Positions 24,535 through 33,909 of a stretch of DNA of 45,858 nucleotides are shown in pieces (position 1 is the stretch's first letter; each line of letters starts with the position of its first letter). This DNA comes from Betaproteobacteria bacterium. GTDB lineage: Bacteria; Pseudomonadota; Gammaproteobacteria; Burkholderiales; SG8-39. The stretch covers positions 1-45,858 of the forward strand of contig CANIIA010000014.1 in the NCBI GenBank assembly GCA_947467435.1, written 5' to 3'. The position numbers and the translations under genes were made by a program. Under the pieces are notes generated by a model that searched no databases, was not told the DNA's origin, and saw only the letters and a program-made list of their open reading frames with translations.

Positions 24535-26040
24535 ATGTCACTTGCCGTTGTGTTTAGTCGTGCTTTACTTGGAATCGAAGCGCCACAGGTTTGTGTTGAG
24601 GTGCATTTAGGCGCGGGTCTGCCAACGTTTACGATTGTTGGTTTACCCGATGCCGAGGTTCGAGAGGCAAAAGACCGCGTGCGTGCTGCACTCAATCACG
24701 CAGGATTAGAGTTTCCTGCGCGCCGCATCACCGTCAACCTAGCGCCTGCAGACTTACCAAAAAACTCTAGTCGTTTAGATTTGCCAATCGCGATGGGTAT
24801 CTTGGCCGCAAGCGGGCAAGTACCGATCAATGCTTTAGGCGCACACGAATTCGTTGGCGAGCTCTCGCTCACTGGCGAGTTACGTGGTGTGCGCGGTGCG
24901 CTGGCCATGGCAATTGCAGCGCGAGAAGCAAAGCATCGTTTGGTTCTGCCGCACGCTAGCGTAAGTGCAGCACAGTTAGCCAACGGTGCGTATATTTATC
25001 CAGCGAACACGTTACTAGAGGTCTGCGCGCATTTAAGTGGCCGCATCGTCATTGAACCTGTGCTTGGCGAAAACCGCGTGATACAAGCCAGCGTCATCGA
25101 CGCTCCAGATTTATCCGATGTGCATGGACAAGCACACGCTCGGCGTACCTTAGAAATTGCCGCAGCGGGCGGACATAGTTTATTAATGCTGGGCCCACCC
25201 GGTGCGGGTAAATCGATGCTCGCAGCACGATTGCCCAGTGTGTTGCCTACCCTCACTGAACAAGAGGCGCTCGAAGTGGCAGCCGTGCATTCAGCAGCGA
25301 ATCTTTTTCAAGCGCACGCTTGGGGAAAACGACCGTATCGATCCCCGCATCACAGTGCCTCTGCAACCGCGTTAGTTGGCGGCGGTTCATTACCGCGACC
25401 CGGAGAAATTTCATTGGCGCATCGTGGCGTTTTATTTTTAGACGAGCTCACTGAATTTTCGCGTCACGTGCTCGAATCGCTGCGCGAACCCTTAGAGATG
25501 GGCTCGGTCGTGATTAGTCGTGCGACACGATCGGTGCAATTTCCTGCGGCGTTTCAGTTGATTGCAGCGATGAATCCTTGCCCGTGTGGTTATCTTGGTC
25601 ATGAAAGCGGGCGCTGCATGTGTACACCAGACCGCGTGCGGCGATATCGATCACGTTTATCCGGGCCGTTAGCGGATCGCATCGATTTAAAAATAGAAGT
25701 ACCGGCATTGCCAGCACAAACCTTAATCGGTGCCAAATCAAGCGAATCGAGTCATCCAGTTCGCCGGCGGGTGGCGCAAGCCCGTCAACAGCAACTCGAG
25801 CGCCAAGGCTGTATAAACGCGCACTTAACCTCTGCACAAATCACACAGTACTGCACGATTACACCAGCGGCAGAACAACTGGCGCGTGTGGCGATTGAGC
25901 GTTTGTCGTTATCAGCGCGTGCATATCATCGAATTTTGCGCGTTGCGCGCTCGATTGCTGATTTAGCGCAGACTACATCGATCGATACAGCACACGTCGC
26001 GGAAGCGGTGCAATACCGTCGATTGGACACCACATTCTAA
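24535..26040 (+). CDS. comM: YifB/ComM family Mg chelatase-like AAA ATPase
   Basis: A 501-residue protein of the ComM (YifB) family, a hexameric helicase-like ATPase that promotes branch migration during natural transformation. Order: an N-terminal Lon-protease-like domain (PTFTIVGLPDAEVREAKDRV, LDLPIAMGILAASGQ), then the Mg-chelatase AAA+ domain. The latter has Walker A GPPGAGKSMLA, Walker B VLFLDEL and the zinc-ribbon-like NPCPCGYLGH with further cysteines (RCMC). The C-terminal part has RAYHRILRVARSIADL. ATG 24535 has no clear Shine-Dalgarno. With dprA at the window's start it hints at transformability, but comM is also widespread in non-competent species. Confidence 0.94.
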   Translation: MSLAVVFSRALLGIEAPQVCVEVHLGAGLPTFTIVGLPDAEVREAKDRVRAALNHAGLEFPARRITVNLAPADLPKNSSRLDLPIAMGILAASGQVPINALGAHEFVGELSLTGELRGVRGALAMAIAAREAKHRLVLPHASVSAAQLANGAYIYPANTLLEVCAHLSGRIVIEPVLGENRVIQASVIDAPDLSDVHGQAHARRTLEIAAAGGHSLLMLGPPGAGKSMLAARLPSVLPTLTEQEALEVAAVHSAANLFQAHAWGKRPYRSPHHSASATALVGGGSLPRPGEISLAHRGVLFLDELTEFSRHVLESLREPLEMGSVVISRATRSVQFPAAFQLIAAMNPCPCGYLGHESGRCMCTPDRVRRYRSRLSGPLADRIDLKIEVPALPAQTLIGAKSSESSHPVRRRVAQARQQQLERQGCINAHLTSAQITQYCTITPAAEQLARVAIERLSLSARAYHRILRVARSIADLAQTTSIDTAHVAEAVQYRRLDTTF

Positions 26041-26063
26041 TGATGCATGTTGGTGTTATGCGG

Positions 26064-26083
26064 AGCAACTAAATTGCTATAGT
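26064..26083 (+). promoter_or_regulatory. Extended -10 promoter overlapped by an inverted repeat (apaH)
   Basis: TGCTATAGT (26075-26083) is an extended -10 element ending 27 bases before the apaH ATG. The repeat AGCAA-CTAAA-TTGCT (26064-26078) overlaps its upstream edge and could be a repressor site or chance. The -35 region is poor, as expected for an extended -10. Confidence 0.4.
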
Positions 26084-26110
26084 GCACGTCATTAAGAAAG
26101 GCTCTGTGCG

Positions 26111-26932
26111 ATGGCACGCTACGCAATTGGTGATGTGCAAGGTTGTATGAACGAACTTCAAGCGCTGCTTGAGAAAATTCATTTTGATCCATCGCAAGAT
26201 CAGTTGTGGTTTGTGGGGGATCTAGTTAATCGTGGCCCCGCCTCGCTTGCGGTATTACGGTTTGTGCGTTCCCTTGGACCGCATGCTGTGACGGTGCTCG
26301 GTAATCACGATTTGCATTTGTTGAGTGTGGCCGAAGGTGTGGCCGCATCACGTCCAGACGACACGGTTCAAGACATACTCAATGCCCACGATCGTGCCGA
26401 ACTGCTAGATTGGCTACGTCAACAACCGTTGATGCATCGGGCCGCAGATTGGACGATGGTGCATGCTGGGCTACTACCGAGTTGGTCGATCGCACAAGCA
26501 ACAGCGCTCGCACACGAAATCGAAGTGCAGCTGCGTGGACCAGACTATCGTGCGCTGCTCTCCAGCATGTACGGCAGTGAACCAAATGTGTGGCAAGACA
26601 GACTAATCGGCGCACCACGCCATCGGGTTATCGTGAATGCGTTCACGCGTATGCGCTTGTGTTCGATGGATGGACGCATGCAGTTGCAATTTAAAGGCGC
26701 ACCCCAACAAGCACCGGTCGATTATCTGCCATGGTTTGATGTACCTGCAAAATACCCGAGAGACACACGCGTGGTGTGCGGACACTGGTCGGCATTGGGT
26801 TTACACCTCACGCCAACGGTTTGTGCGATTGATACGGGCTGTGTGTGGGGTGGCGCGTTGAGTGCGTTGCGTCTTGAGGATGCGATGGTGTTTCAAGTGC
26901 CTTCATCGGGGTATGCAGCGGCGCACGAATAA
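26111..26932 (+). CDS. apaH: Symmetrical bis(5'-nucleosyl)-tetraphosphatase
   Basis: Hydrolyses Ap4A to two ADP and, in E. coli, removes Np4-type RNA caps. The 273-residue calcineurin-like phosphoesterase shows GDVQGC, FVGDLVNRGP and VLGNHDLHLL within the first 80 residues, the metal-binding signature. VHAGLLPSW, VVCGHWSALG and AIDTGCVWGG follow later. Length is normal. The last 125 bases overlap, antisense, the 3' end of the PlsC-family gene. Confidence 0.96.
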   Translation: MARYAIGDVQGCMNELQALLEKIHFDPSQDQLWFVGDLVNRGPASLAVLRFVRSLGPHAVTVLGNHDLHLLSVAEGVAASRPDDTVQDILNAHDRAELLDWLRQQPLMHRAADWTMVHAGLLPSWSIAQATALAHEIEVQLRGPDYRALLSSMYGSEPNVWQDRLIGAPRHRVIVNAFTRMRLCSMDGRMQLQFKGAPQQAPVDYLPWFDVPAKYPRDTRVVCGHWSALGLHLTPTVCAIDTGCVWGGALSALRLEDAMVFQVPSSGYAAAHE

Positions 26933-27644
26933 CTTCACGTAATGCGTTGCCTAAGCTGCGACGATGCGCTCCACCCGCCATCAAGGCAGCCGAAAAATGA
27001 ATGTGCGCGGTAATGTGTCGCTCACCGAGCAGCGTCCATAAAGATTGCGCAAGTGTTTGTTCACCAACAAAGCTTGGTGCAATCGTGTGTGCCTCGTTGA
27101 CATCGGTATAGCGCAGCGTTGCCGGGTGAACGTACGCAGCTAAATCAATCGCGGACTGCAAGAGCGCTGGGTGAAAGGGCAACACATCATCGCCATAGGA
27201 TGTTGTTCCCTCCGGAAAAATAGCGACGCGTTCACCGCGATGTAGCCAATGCTTGATCGCTGTGTTTGCAGAACGTGCAGCATGGTGTTTACCACGTTCG
27301 ATGAACAGTGTTTGCGTGTGCCGGCACAGATATCCAATCAGTGGCCAAGCAGCAATTTCTGATTTAGCAACAAAATGACTGGGGGCGATGGCGTTGAGCA
27401 CAAACACATCAAGCCACGAAATGTGGTTGAGTACGAGTAAGCCCTGTGGCGGTACTTCACCGTGAACCACAATTTCGACACCGACGATCTGCACCAACTG
27501 ATGCGACCAACGCTGCACCGCGTGCGCAAGCGGCATTCCATCAAGCGGCGGTTGCGTACGCCACAAAATAAGAATGCCGCGCAACAAATGCAGCAATAAG
27601 CGCAACGTTCGCCCTGCGCGCTGCATCGACGAACGTGCGCTCAT
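26808..27644 (-). CDS. 1-acyl-sn-glycerol-3-phosphate acyltransferase family protein (PlsC-like)
   Basis: Membrane-associated acyltransferase, 278 residues. An amphipathic N-terminus (LRLLLHLLRGILILW) is followed by the HX4D motif in NHISWLDVFVLNA, the GP-binding block LFIERGK and the FPEGTTSYGD motif. This predicts acyl transfer to lysophosphatidate or a similar acceptor. After LGNALREVIRAP the last 35-40 residues are a low-complexity His/Ser/Pro/Thr tail, encoded opposite the end of apaH. It probably arose by stop-codon loss. The gene closes the leftward block that starts near 33844. Confidence 0.85.
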   Translation of the reverse strand: MSARSSMQRAGRTLRLLLHLLRGILILWRTQPPLDGMPLAHAVQRWSHQLVQIVGVEIVVHGEVPPQGLLVLNHISWLDVFVLNAIAPSHFVAKSEIAAWPLIGYLCRHTQTLFIERGKHHAARSANTAIKHWLHRGERVAIFPEGTTSYGDDVLPFHPALLQSAIDLAAYVHPATLRYTDVNEAHTIAPSFVGEQTLAQSLWTLLGERHITAHIHFSAALMAGGAHRRSLGNALREVIRAPLHTPMKALETPSHPQDATHSTRHPTHSPYQSHKPLA

Positions 27645-27662
27645 GCGGCCAGTCAGGCTGGG

Positions 27663-28598
27663 TTAAAGCGCGGCGTAACCGAATGCTTGTTTAAATGCAG
27701 CGGCTAACGTATCGCGACTGGGTGCGTGATTCTGTGCACCACGATGTGCAATTTTGATCGATCCAAGTAGCGCGCCAAGTCGCCCGGTGCTTTCCCAATC
27801 CCACGCTTGCGTGATGCCATAGAGCAAGCCTGCACGATAGGCATCACCACAGCCGGTTGGATCGAGCACGGCATCGGCAGGAACCACAGGAATCGACACG
27901 GTTTTGCCCTTGGCGTGAATCACCGAGCCTTCGCCACCCATGGTTTGAATCAAGGCTTGTACACGCGTGGCGATTTTTTCTAAAGAATGCCCAGTTTTTT
28001 CTTCGAGCATTTTTCCTTCGTAATCATTGACGGCCACATAGTCAGCCAGATCAATCAACTCATCGAGTTCTGCGCCAGAAAACATCGGCAGACCTTGGCC
28101 AGGATCAAAAATAAACGGGATGTTTGCATCGGCACATTCACGTGCATGTTGCAGCATGCCATCTCTTCCGTCGGGGGCGATGATAGCTAAGCGTGCACCG
28201 AGTTTGTTACTGATGTGATTGTGGTGCGAGAAGTTCATGGCACCCGGATGAAACGCAGTAATTTGGTTGTCATCCAAATCGGTGGTGATAAACGCTTGCG
28301 CCGTAAATTGCTCAGGAATGCGGCGCAGGTGTGCTTGATCAATCCCTAGGCGTTGGAGGCGACTTAGGTAAGGATCGATGTCATCGCCGACGGCAGCCAT
28401 GAGTAAGGGGTCGCCGCCGAGCAATTTTAAGTTGTAAGCGATGTTGCCGGCACAGCCACCAAACTCGCGACGCATCTCTGGGGTTAAAAAACAAACGTTG
28501 AGAATATGCAGTTGGTCTGCCAGTAAATGATTTTTAAAACGATCGGGAAACACCATGATGGTGTCGTAGGCCATCGAGCCGGTAATCAGTGTGCTCAA
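27663..28598 (-). CDS. PfkB-family carbohydrate/nucleoside kinase
   Basis: A 311-residue ribokinase-fold kinase. The N-terminus MSTLITGSMAYDTIM is the substrate-binding strand, FGGCAGNIAYNLKLLGG is the PfkB signature 1 region, and DPTGCGDAYRAGLLYG carries the catalytic aspartate and anion hole (signature 2). Family members phosphorylate sugars or nucleosides such as adenosine. The substrate cannot be decided from sequence. It follows the DUF3426 gene by 78 bases and precedes the acyltransferase by 18. Confidence 0.88.
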   Translation of the reverse strand: MSTLITGSMAYDTIMVFPDRFKNHLLADQLHILNVCFLTPEMRREFGGCAGNIAYNLKLLGGDPLLMAAVGDDIDPYLSRLQRLGIDQAHLRRIPEQFTAQAFITTDLDDNQITAFHPGAMNFSHHNHISNKLGARLAIIAPDGRDGMLQHARECADANIPFIFDPGQGLPMFSGAELDELIDLADYVAVNDYEGKMLEEKTGHSLEKIATRVQALIQTMGGEGSVIHAKGKTVSIPVVPADAVLDPTGCGDAYRAGLLYGITQAWDWESTGRLGALLGSIKIAHRGAQNHAPSRDTLAAAFKQAFGYAAL

Positions 28599-28676
28599 GA
28601 GAATACTTTCAATTAAAAGTGGGTCGTGGGGGCAGCAACGACAAGCATAGCTGAAAGTGCAAGTTTGCCGAAGCGC

Positions 28677-29405
28677 TTAGGGATGAAACAAATACAACCG
28701 ATACCCATGGGCATCGGCGGCGGTCAAGGTAAAACGTAAGCGTAGCGTTTCTTCACTGTAAGGGGCAAAGGCACGCTGATCACGCTCTTCTGGCCACAGT
28801 TGCTCGGGGGTAAAGACGCGGCGACTGATGATTTCATCGCGTGCATTTAAAACGGTGAATTCAAGATGCGGTAAGGCTTGCGCAAACGTCGCGTAATTGC
28901 GTAACAACACGTTGAGTATCCATGTACTTTGCTGCGTATCAACTTGCAGGTCAGAGGATTCGATGCCAAGTAATTCGATACGTTTGGGTAAGGGCACAAC
29001 ACAAAACTGTCCGACACAAGGGCCCATCATCGACTGACGTAAGGCTGGAAAGTACACGCTCAGCTCGCCACGATAATCAAACGCGAGTTGTGCAAGTAAC
29101 AATAGCGCTGCGCAAAGGCTGGCTAGCCACCAACCACGATGTACCTTGGGTTTTGGTCGTAGAAACGGCAGATCATTGGATGGGTGTTGTAACAAGGCGC
29201 CAGCAATATCGCTGCTCACCGCTGCGGACAAAGGTAAGGTGACTGCAGAGCGTGTGGTGGCGTGCTGTGGCGTTGCCAAAATTGCTGACCAAGCATCAAA
29301 CACATGACCACATTGGCCGCAGCGTGTTTGTCCGTTGGCTGCTGTGAGTACTTCGGGTAACACCCGAAAGACCATGTGACATGATGGGCAGCTGACGTGT
29401 TGCAT
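28677..29405 (-). CDS. Zinc-ribbon and DUF3426 domain membrane protein
   Basis: A 242-residue protein beginning with an MJ0042-type zinc ribbon (CPSCHMVF, then TRCGQCGHVF). One transmembrane helix follows near residue 90-110 (GWWLASLCAALLLLAQLAF), then a periplasmic DUF3426 domain (SDLQVDTQQSTWILNVLLRN, LPHLEFTVLNARDEIISRRV). The layout, a cytosolic zinc finger joined to an outer domain by one helix, recalls membrane regulators, but no function is established to my knowledge. It follows prmA by six bases. Confidence 0.85.
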   Translation of the reverse strand: MQHVSCPSCHMVFRVLPEVLTAANGQTRCGQCGHVFDAWSAILATPQHATTRSAVTLPLSAAVSSDIAGALLQHPSNDLPFLRPKPKVHRGWWLASLCAALLLLAQLAFDYRGELSVYFPALRQSMMGPCVGQFCVVPLPKRIELLGIESSDLQVDTQQSTWILNVLLRNYATFAQALPHLEFTVLNARDEIISRRVFTPEQLWPEERDQRAFAPYSEETLRLRFTLTAADAHGYRLYLFHP

Positions 29406-29411
29406 CTTGCG

Positions 29412-30305
29412 TTACGGAAGCACGTGATGGCGTGTGCCGGCCAGTAAAACCCAGCCGTCTTCTTCGCCACACACCTTGAGCGCAAACCACGGCGCATAAG
29501 CCGTCATTACTTCTTTTGCTTGGTCTTGCAAAATGCCTGAAAGCGCTAAGTGTTGAAGACAACGCGACTCGATGAGCGGCGCAAGAACAATCAGTGGATT
29601 CGCCAAAATATTGGCCACCACCACATCAAAGCGGCCACCAGGATCATCGGCCGGCGCTACAAACGGAATCGTTACCTGGTTCTTTAATGCATTATCGCTG
29701 GCTGCAATCAACGCTTGTGGATCGATGTCAACGCCAAGGACTTGCCCAGCACCTAAGCGTGCAGCGGCGATTGCCAAAATGCCAGAACCACAACCGTAAT
29801 CCAGCACGCGATGCTGTGCGCTAATGGTGTTGGCTAACCAACGCAACACCAAGCGCGTGGTGGCATGACTACCAGTGCCAAACGCTAAGCCTGGATCAAT
29901 TGAAATATTGATGGCCGTGGGTTCGGGTGGTGTACACCAGCTGGGAACAATCCAAAGACCTTGATGTACACAGATTGGCTCGAATTGCGCTTGCGTAGCG
30001 CGTACCCAATCTTGATCTTGTACTTGATCAACACTGAACTCAGGTGTGGGCATGCCGCAAAGTGCAGCTGCTTCTGAGATTAACCCTGCTGCATGGGTGT
30101 GTGGGTCGAGTAACACCGTCAGAATATTGTGTGCCCAAGCGCGAGGTGCGGCCAAGCCAGGCTCTGCAAATTGCGCGGCTTCATCTGGGGTGCCCGCATC
30201 GGCATCATCTAGCGTGACCGACAACGCGCCGAGCTCGATTAAGGCATCTGCCAACGCATCGGCATGTTCAGCGCTTGCATGCAGTCGAAGTGCGATCCAA
30301 GCCAT
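29412..30305 (-). CDS. prmA: Ribosomal protein L11 methyltransferase
   Basis: Trimethylates lysines of ribosomal protein L11 using S-adenosylmethionine. The 297-residue protein has the N-terminal L11-recognition domain (to about residue 90), GLAFGTGSHATTRL, the SAM motif VLDYGCGSGILAIAAARLG with acidic VDIDPQAL, and the catalytic VVANILANPL. It lies 11 bases after accC and six before the DUF3426 gene, a typical betaproteobacterial order. Confidence 0.95.
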   Translation of the reverse strand: MAWIALRLHASAEHADALADALIELGALSVTLDDADAGTPDEAAQFAEPGLAAPRAWAHNILTVLLDPHTHAAGLISEAAALCGMPTPEFSVDQVQDQDWVRATQAQFEPICVHQGLWIVPSWCTPPEPTAINISIDPGLAFGTGSHATTRLVLRWLANTISAQHRVLDYGCGSGILAIAAARLGAGQVLGVDIDPQALIAASDNALKNQVTIPFVAPADDPGGRFDVVVANILANPLIVLAPLIESRCLQHLALSGILQDQAKEVMTAYAPWFALKVCGEEDGWVLLAGTRHHVLP

Positions 30306-30316
30306 TTGCAGCGGAA

Positions 30317-31678
30317 TTACTTTGCGCGTTTAGGTTTTTCGAGCGCGAGTTTTTGCTCGAGATAATGAATCGACGCACCGCCTTGAATGAAGCCTTTGTC
30401 GGTGAGTAAATCTTGGTGTAGCGCAATATTTGTTTGAATACCCTCAACCACCATTTCAGAAAGCGCAATGCGCATACGACCGATGGCTTGATCACGTGTT
30501 GCCCCGTATGCGATCACTTTACCGACCATCGAATCGTAGTTTGGCGGCACGCTATAGCCTTGATACACGTGCGAATCCACGCGGATCCCTGGGCCACCCG
30601 GGGGATGATACGAGGTAATTTTTCCTGGCGAAGGTGTGAAGCGATACGGATCTTCGGCGTTGATTCGACACTCAATGGCGTGGCCACGAAACTCGATGTC
30701 GCGTTGACGAAACGTAAGCTTTTCACCCGCAGCGATATGAATCTGTGTTTGCACAATATCGATGCCAGTAATCATTTCTGTCACAGGGTGTTCAACTTGA
30801 ACGCGCGTATTCATTTCGATGAAATAAAACTCGCCGTCTTCATATAAAAATTCGAAGGTCCCTGCACCGCGATAGCCGATTTTTTTGCACGCTTCAACGC
30901 AACGCTCGCCGATTTTGTCGCGTAAACGTGTCGACAAACCCGGCGCAGGCGCCTCTTCAATCACCTTTTGGTGACGCCGCTGCATCGAGCAATCGCGTTC
31001 ACCTAAAAAGACGGCGTTTTTATGTTCATCGGCAAGAATTTGGATTTCGATGTGACGCGGATTCTCGAGAAACTTTTCCATGTAGACGGTGGGATTACCA
31101 AACGCAGCCCCAGCTTCTTGTCGCGTGAGATTGACCGCATTGAGCAGTGCCGCCTCGGTGTGTACGACACGCATGCCACGACCGCCGCCGCCGCCGGATG
31201 CTTTGATAATCACCGGATAACCGATCTTGCGGGCAATTTTGACGATCTCAGCGGGCGATTCGGGTAGCGCGCCCTCCGAACCCGGTACACATGGCACACC
31301 GGCTTTGAGCATGGCATTTTTTGCGCTGACCTTATCGCCCATCAAGCGAATGTTTTCAGGGTGTGGGCCGATAAACACAAAGCCGGATTGCTCCACCCGT
31401 TCTGCAAAGTCAGCGTTCTCACTTAAAAAACCGTAGCCCGGATGAATCGCCTCCGCGTCAGTGACTTCAGCGGCACTAATGATCGCGGGGACGTTTAAGT
31501 AACTTTTTGCCGCGGGCGCTGGACCAATACATACCGATTCATCGGCGAGTTTGACGTACTTCGCTTCAGTGTCGGCTTCAGAGTGCACGACCACCGTACG
31601 AATACCCATTTCACGACAGGCGCGCTGAATACGTAGCGCAATCTCGCCCCGGTTGGCGATGAGGATCTTGCCGAACAT
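30317..31678 (-). CDS. accC: Biotin carboxylase subunit of acetyl-CoA carboxylase
   Basis: Carboxylates biotin on AccB using ATP and bicarbonate, the first step of malonyl-CoA synthesis. The 453-residue protein starts [17 protein letters not shown] and has the ATP-grasp glycine loop [14 protein letters not shown], the KVIEEAPAP motif, and [16 protein letters not shown] with catalytic residues. [15 protein letters not shown] follows. It begins three bases after accB and is almost certainly translated with it. Confidence 0.97.
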   Translation of the reverse strand: MFGKILIANRGEIALRIQRACREMGIRTVVVHSEADTEAKYVKLADESVCIGPAPAAKSYLNVPAIISAAEVTDAEAIHPGYGFLSENADFAERVEQSGFVFIGPHPENIRLMGDKVSAKNAMLKAGVPCVPGSEGALPESPAEIVKIARKIGYPVIIKASGGGGGRGMRVVHTEAALLNAVNLTRQEAGAAFGNPTVYMEKFLENPRHIEIQILADEHKNAVFLGERDCSMQRRHQKVIEEAPAPGLSTRLRDKIGERCVEACKKIGYRGAGTFEFLYEDGEFYFIEMNTRVQVEHPVTEMITGIDIVQTQIHIAAGEKLTFRQRDIEFRGHAIECRINAEDPYRFTPSPGKITSYHPPGGPGIRVDSHVYQGYSVPPNYDSMVGKVIAYGATRDQAIGRMRIALSEMVVEGIQTNIALHQDLLTDKGFIQGGASIHYLEQKLALEKPKRAK

Positions 31679-31681
31679 TCG

Positions 31682-32164
31682 TTAGTCGATCAGGAAAAGT
31701 GGCTGGCCGAATTCAACCGGCTGACCGTTTTCAACCAAGATGGCGCGTACCGTGCCAGAGCGATCGCACTCGATTTCATTCATCAGCTTCATCGCCTCGA
31801 TGATGCAGATGGTTTCGCCCTCTTTGACTTGTTGTCCCACTTCGACAAACACCTTGGAGTCAGGCGATGGCGAACGATAAAACGTGCCAACCATTGGCGA
31901 CTTTAATTGGTGGCCCGAAGCAGGGGCTTCGTGAGCAGCTGAGGCAGGCGTTTCTGTCTGAGCGGCTACGATAGACGCCGGTGGGCTTGGTGCGGGTGGT
32001 ACGTGCGTCGCTTGGGTTGGCTGCATCGCGAGCGTTGAGCTCAACGACACCACGCCGCCGCCTTTGACGATGCGTACTTTTTCTTCGCCTTCGGTGATCT
32101 CGAGTTCATTGATGCCGGACTCTTCGACCAAGTCGATGAGTTTTTTTAGTTTACGTAGATCCAT
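31682..32164 (-). CDS. accB: Biotin carboxyl carrier protein of acetyl-CoA carboxylase
   Basis: A 160-residue carrier whose biotin is charged by AccC and delivered to the carboxyltransferase. The N-terminal helix region ([18 protein letters not shown]) is followed by an Ala/Pro-rich linker (about 45-85) and the biotinyl domain with [10 protein letters not shown], biotin on Lys126. AAGGAG precedes the ATG. The start overlaps the aroQ stop by one base (TGATG). Confidence 0.97.
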   Translation of the reverse strand: MDLRKLKKLIDLVEESGINELEITEGEEKVRIVKGGGVVSLSSTLAMQPTQATHVPPAPSPPASIVAAQTETPASAAHEAPASGHQLKSPMVGTFYRSPSPDSKVFVEVGQQVKEGETICIIEAMKLMNEIECDRSGTVRAILVENGQPVEFGQPLFLID

Positions 32165-32613
32165 CAGGACTCCTTACCGCGTTGCAACGCGTAACTCAGT
32201 GCCAAGTCATAGCCTTGGCTGCCGAGCCCGCAAATGGTCCCGAGCGCGATATCCGAGACAAACGAACGGTGTCGGAAAGCTTCGCGCGCGTGAATGTTGG
32301 AAAGATGCACTTCAATAAAAGGAATGTTGACGGCCGAAAGTGCATCGCGAATCGCCACGCTGGTGTGGGTATAAGCGCCGGGATTCATCAAAATAAAGTC
32401 GATGCCATCGCGCGGCGCTTGCTGAATACGATCCACTAACGCGCCCTCGTGGTTAGTTTGGAAGCTCGTTAAGGAGATTCCGGCTGATTGGGCGGTGCGT
32501 TGCAGTCGGGCATGAATATCGTTGAGGGTTTCATGCCCGTAGATGGCTGGCTGTCGAGTTCCAAGCAAATTGAGATTCGGTCCTTGGATCACCAAAACTG
32601 ACTGCACCGGCAT
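32164..32613 (-). CDS. aroQ: Type II 3-dehydroquinate dehydratase
   Basis: Dehydrates 3-dehydroquinate to 3-dehydroshikimate in the shikimate pathway. The 149-residue dodecameric-type enzyme shows [16 protein letters not shown] with the catalytic tyrosine and flexible-loop arginine, [16 protein letters not shown], and [13 protein letters not shown] with the catalytic histidine region. ATG 32613 is chosen because family members begin a few residues before the first strand; an in-frame GTG at 32631 is equally possible, and neither has a clear Shine-Dalgarno. The order aroQ-accB-accC is conserved in many proteobacteria. aroE lies further on at 38870. Confidence 0.95.
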   Translation of the reverse strand: MPVQSVLVIQGPNLNLLGTRQPAIYGHETLNDIHARLQRTAQSAGISLTSFQTNHEGALVDRIQQAPRDGIDFILMNPGAYTHTSVAIRDALSAVNIPFIEVHLSNIHAREAFRHRSFVSDIALGTICGLGSQGYDLALSYALQRGKES

Positions 32614-32697
32614 TGGCTTTGTTGTGGTCACGATAGGATCAATTTTAGAGGATTTTGCGTAATTTTAGATGCAGATAGACGCTTTTAAACGTCAATT

Positions 32698-33231
32698 TTA
32701 GATTTTATTGGTCAGTGGGTCGACCAAATCTAGGATTTTTTGGGCGGTGATCAGGCCTAAAACCTGACCAGCGATCGCGCCGCGTTGGTCTATCACTAAT
32801 GTAAAAGGCAGGCCACCGCTCGGGTTGCCGAGTTTGCGCAGTAAGCCGATCCCGCCAGCGTCTGCTAGTAAAACAGGGTAGCTGATCTGCATCTCCTTGG
32901 CAAACGCGGCAACTTTTTCGGCTTGATCAAAGGCGATACCAACAACTTCCACTCCTTTTCGCTGAAGATCGCTGCGTAATTGCATCAGTAGCGGGATTTC
33001 CTCGCGACAGGGCGCGCACCATGTGGCCCAGAAGTTACAGATAAGTATGCGGTTAGACCACTGCTCAAGTCCGGTCACCTGACCATCTAGTCCAGTGAAG
33101 CGCGCTTCGCGAAGTGCCAAGTCTGCGCCGGGCGGGCTCTTGATCCCACCAGATTGACGCAACCAGACTCCCCCAAGCGCCGCAACCGTTGCCACACCCA
33201 GACCAGCTAGAAGTTCGCGACGACTAATCAT
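32698..33231 (-). CDS. TlpA-family thiol-disulfide oxidoreductase, probable Tat export
   Basis: A 177-residue extracytoplasmic thioredoxin-fold protein. The N-terminus MISRRELLAGLGVATVAALGG has a twin-arginine pattern (SRREL, then a hydrophobic core), suggesting Tat export or an anchor. The redox motif WCAPC is in FWATWCAPCREEIPLL, followed by EVVGIAFD and the cis-proline segment GGLPFTLVID. Such proteins keep cysteines reduced, for example in cytochrome c maturation; the client here is unknown. Its ATG overlaps the end of the upstream unknown gene by eight bases. Confidence 0.88.
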   Translation of the reverse strand: MISRRELLAGLGVATVAALGGVWLRQSGGIKSPPGADLALREARFTGLDGQVTGLEQWSNRILICNFWATWCAPCREEIPLLMQLRSDLQRKGVEVVGIAFDQAEKVAAFAKEMQISYPVLLADAGGIGLLRKLGNPSGGLPFTLVIDQRGAIAGQVLGLITAQKILDLVDPLTNKI

Positions 33232-33844
33232 GATCGCTACCAATCAATGCTTTTACCTCCGCGATCGTTGCACGTTCCATAACTTTGCCAGCAAGGCTGG
33301 ACTTGATGGCTGTGCGTTCATCGCGTGGATCAAAGATATGCAAGCAGACCGGGCTGCCATTCCATTCAGCTTCGATCACGCTCACCGCTCGCGCTTGATC
33401 GCCGGTATAGCGGCGCAGCTCTCGGGAGGTGAATTGCACCCCGTAATCGAGTAAAAAAATTTCGACTTCTTTGCTGCTGTCTGGAAACAACTGCAGCTCG
33501 ATGGCGCTAAATGGTCCGGCAAATCCTTTTAGTACTGCACCGGTTAAATAAGGATGAAATGGCGCTAGCGTCTGCATGATGTCGAGCGCTTCGAGACGTA
33601 GCGTGCGAGTGCGTTCGGGGTGTTCGTCGCTTTGGTATAGCGCCAAGTAGGCGTGCAATGCTTCTTCAATTTCATCATTGCCTGGCAACATATGCGGTTC
33701 GTTGACGCCGAGTTGGCGCGCTGCTTTGCGTTTGGCTGTCGCAAAATCATCGACGCCATCTTCGGCCATCAGGCGCGCTGCGGTCGCTGCGATTTCGGCG
33801 CGTAAGCTCGTGCTGCGTGGGCGATGGCGGCTCATCTGTGCCAT
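33224..33844 (-). CDS. Unknown conserved-looking protein next to mpl
   Basis: A 206-residue protein I cannot name. The N-terminal half is helical and basic (SLRAEIAATAARLMAEDGV, FATAKRKAARQLGV), followed by EIEEALHAYLALYQ. The second half has an alpha/beta pattern (YLTGAVLKGFAGPFSAIELQ, KEVEIFLLDYGV) that loosely recalls a nucleotidyltransferase fold with the usual acidic pair degraded. It has no signal peptide. The start is taken at ATG 33844; the longer ORF would run into the divergent mpl gene. It sits upstream of and overlaps tlpA. I believe such genes recur beside mpl in Burkholderiales, but no function is known to me. Confidence 0.7.
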   Translation of the reverse strand: MAQMSRHRPRSTSLRAEIAATAARLMAEDGVDDFATAKRKAARQLGVNEPHMLPGNDEIEEALHAYLALYQSDEHPERTRTLRLEALDIMQTLAPFHPYLTGAVLKGFAGPFSAIELQLFPDSSKEVEIFLLDYGVQFTSRELRRYTGDQARAVSVIEAEWNGSPVCLHIFDPRDERTAIKSSLAGKVMERATIAEVKALIGSDHD

Positions 33845-33909
33845 GATACCGGAGCAGTGCGTCATTCGCTGCAATCGAAAAAAGACTTTTAACTGCATTA
33901 AAGCGCACG

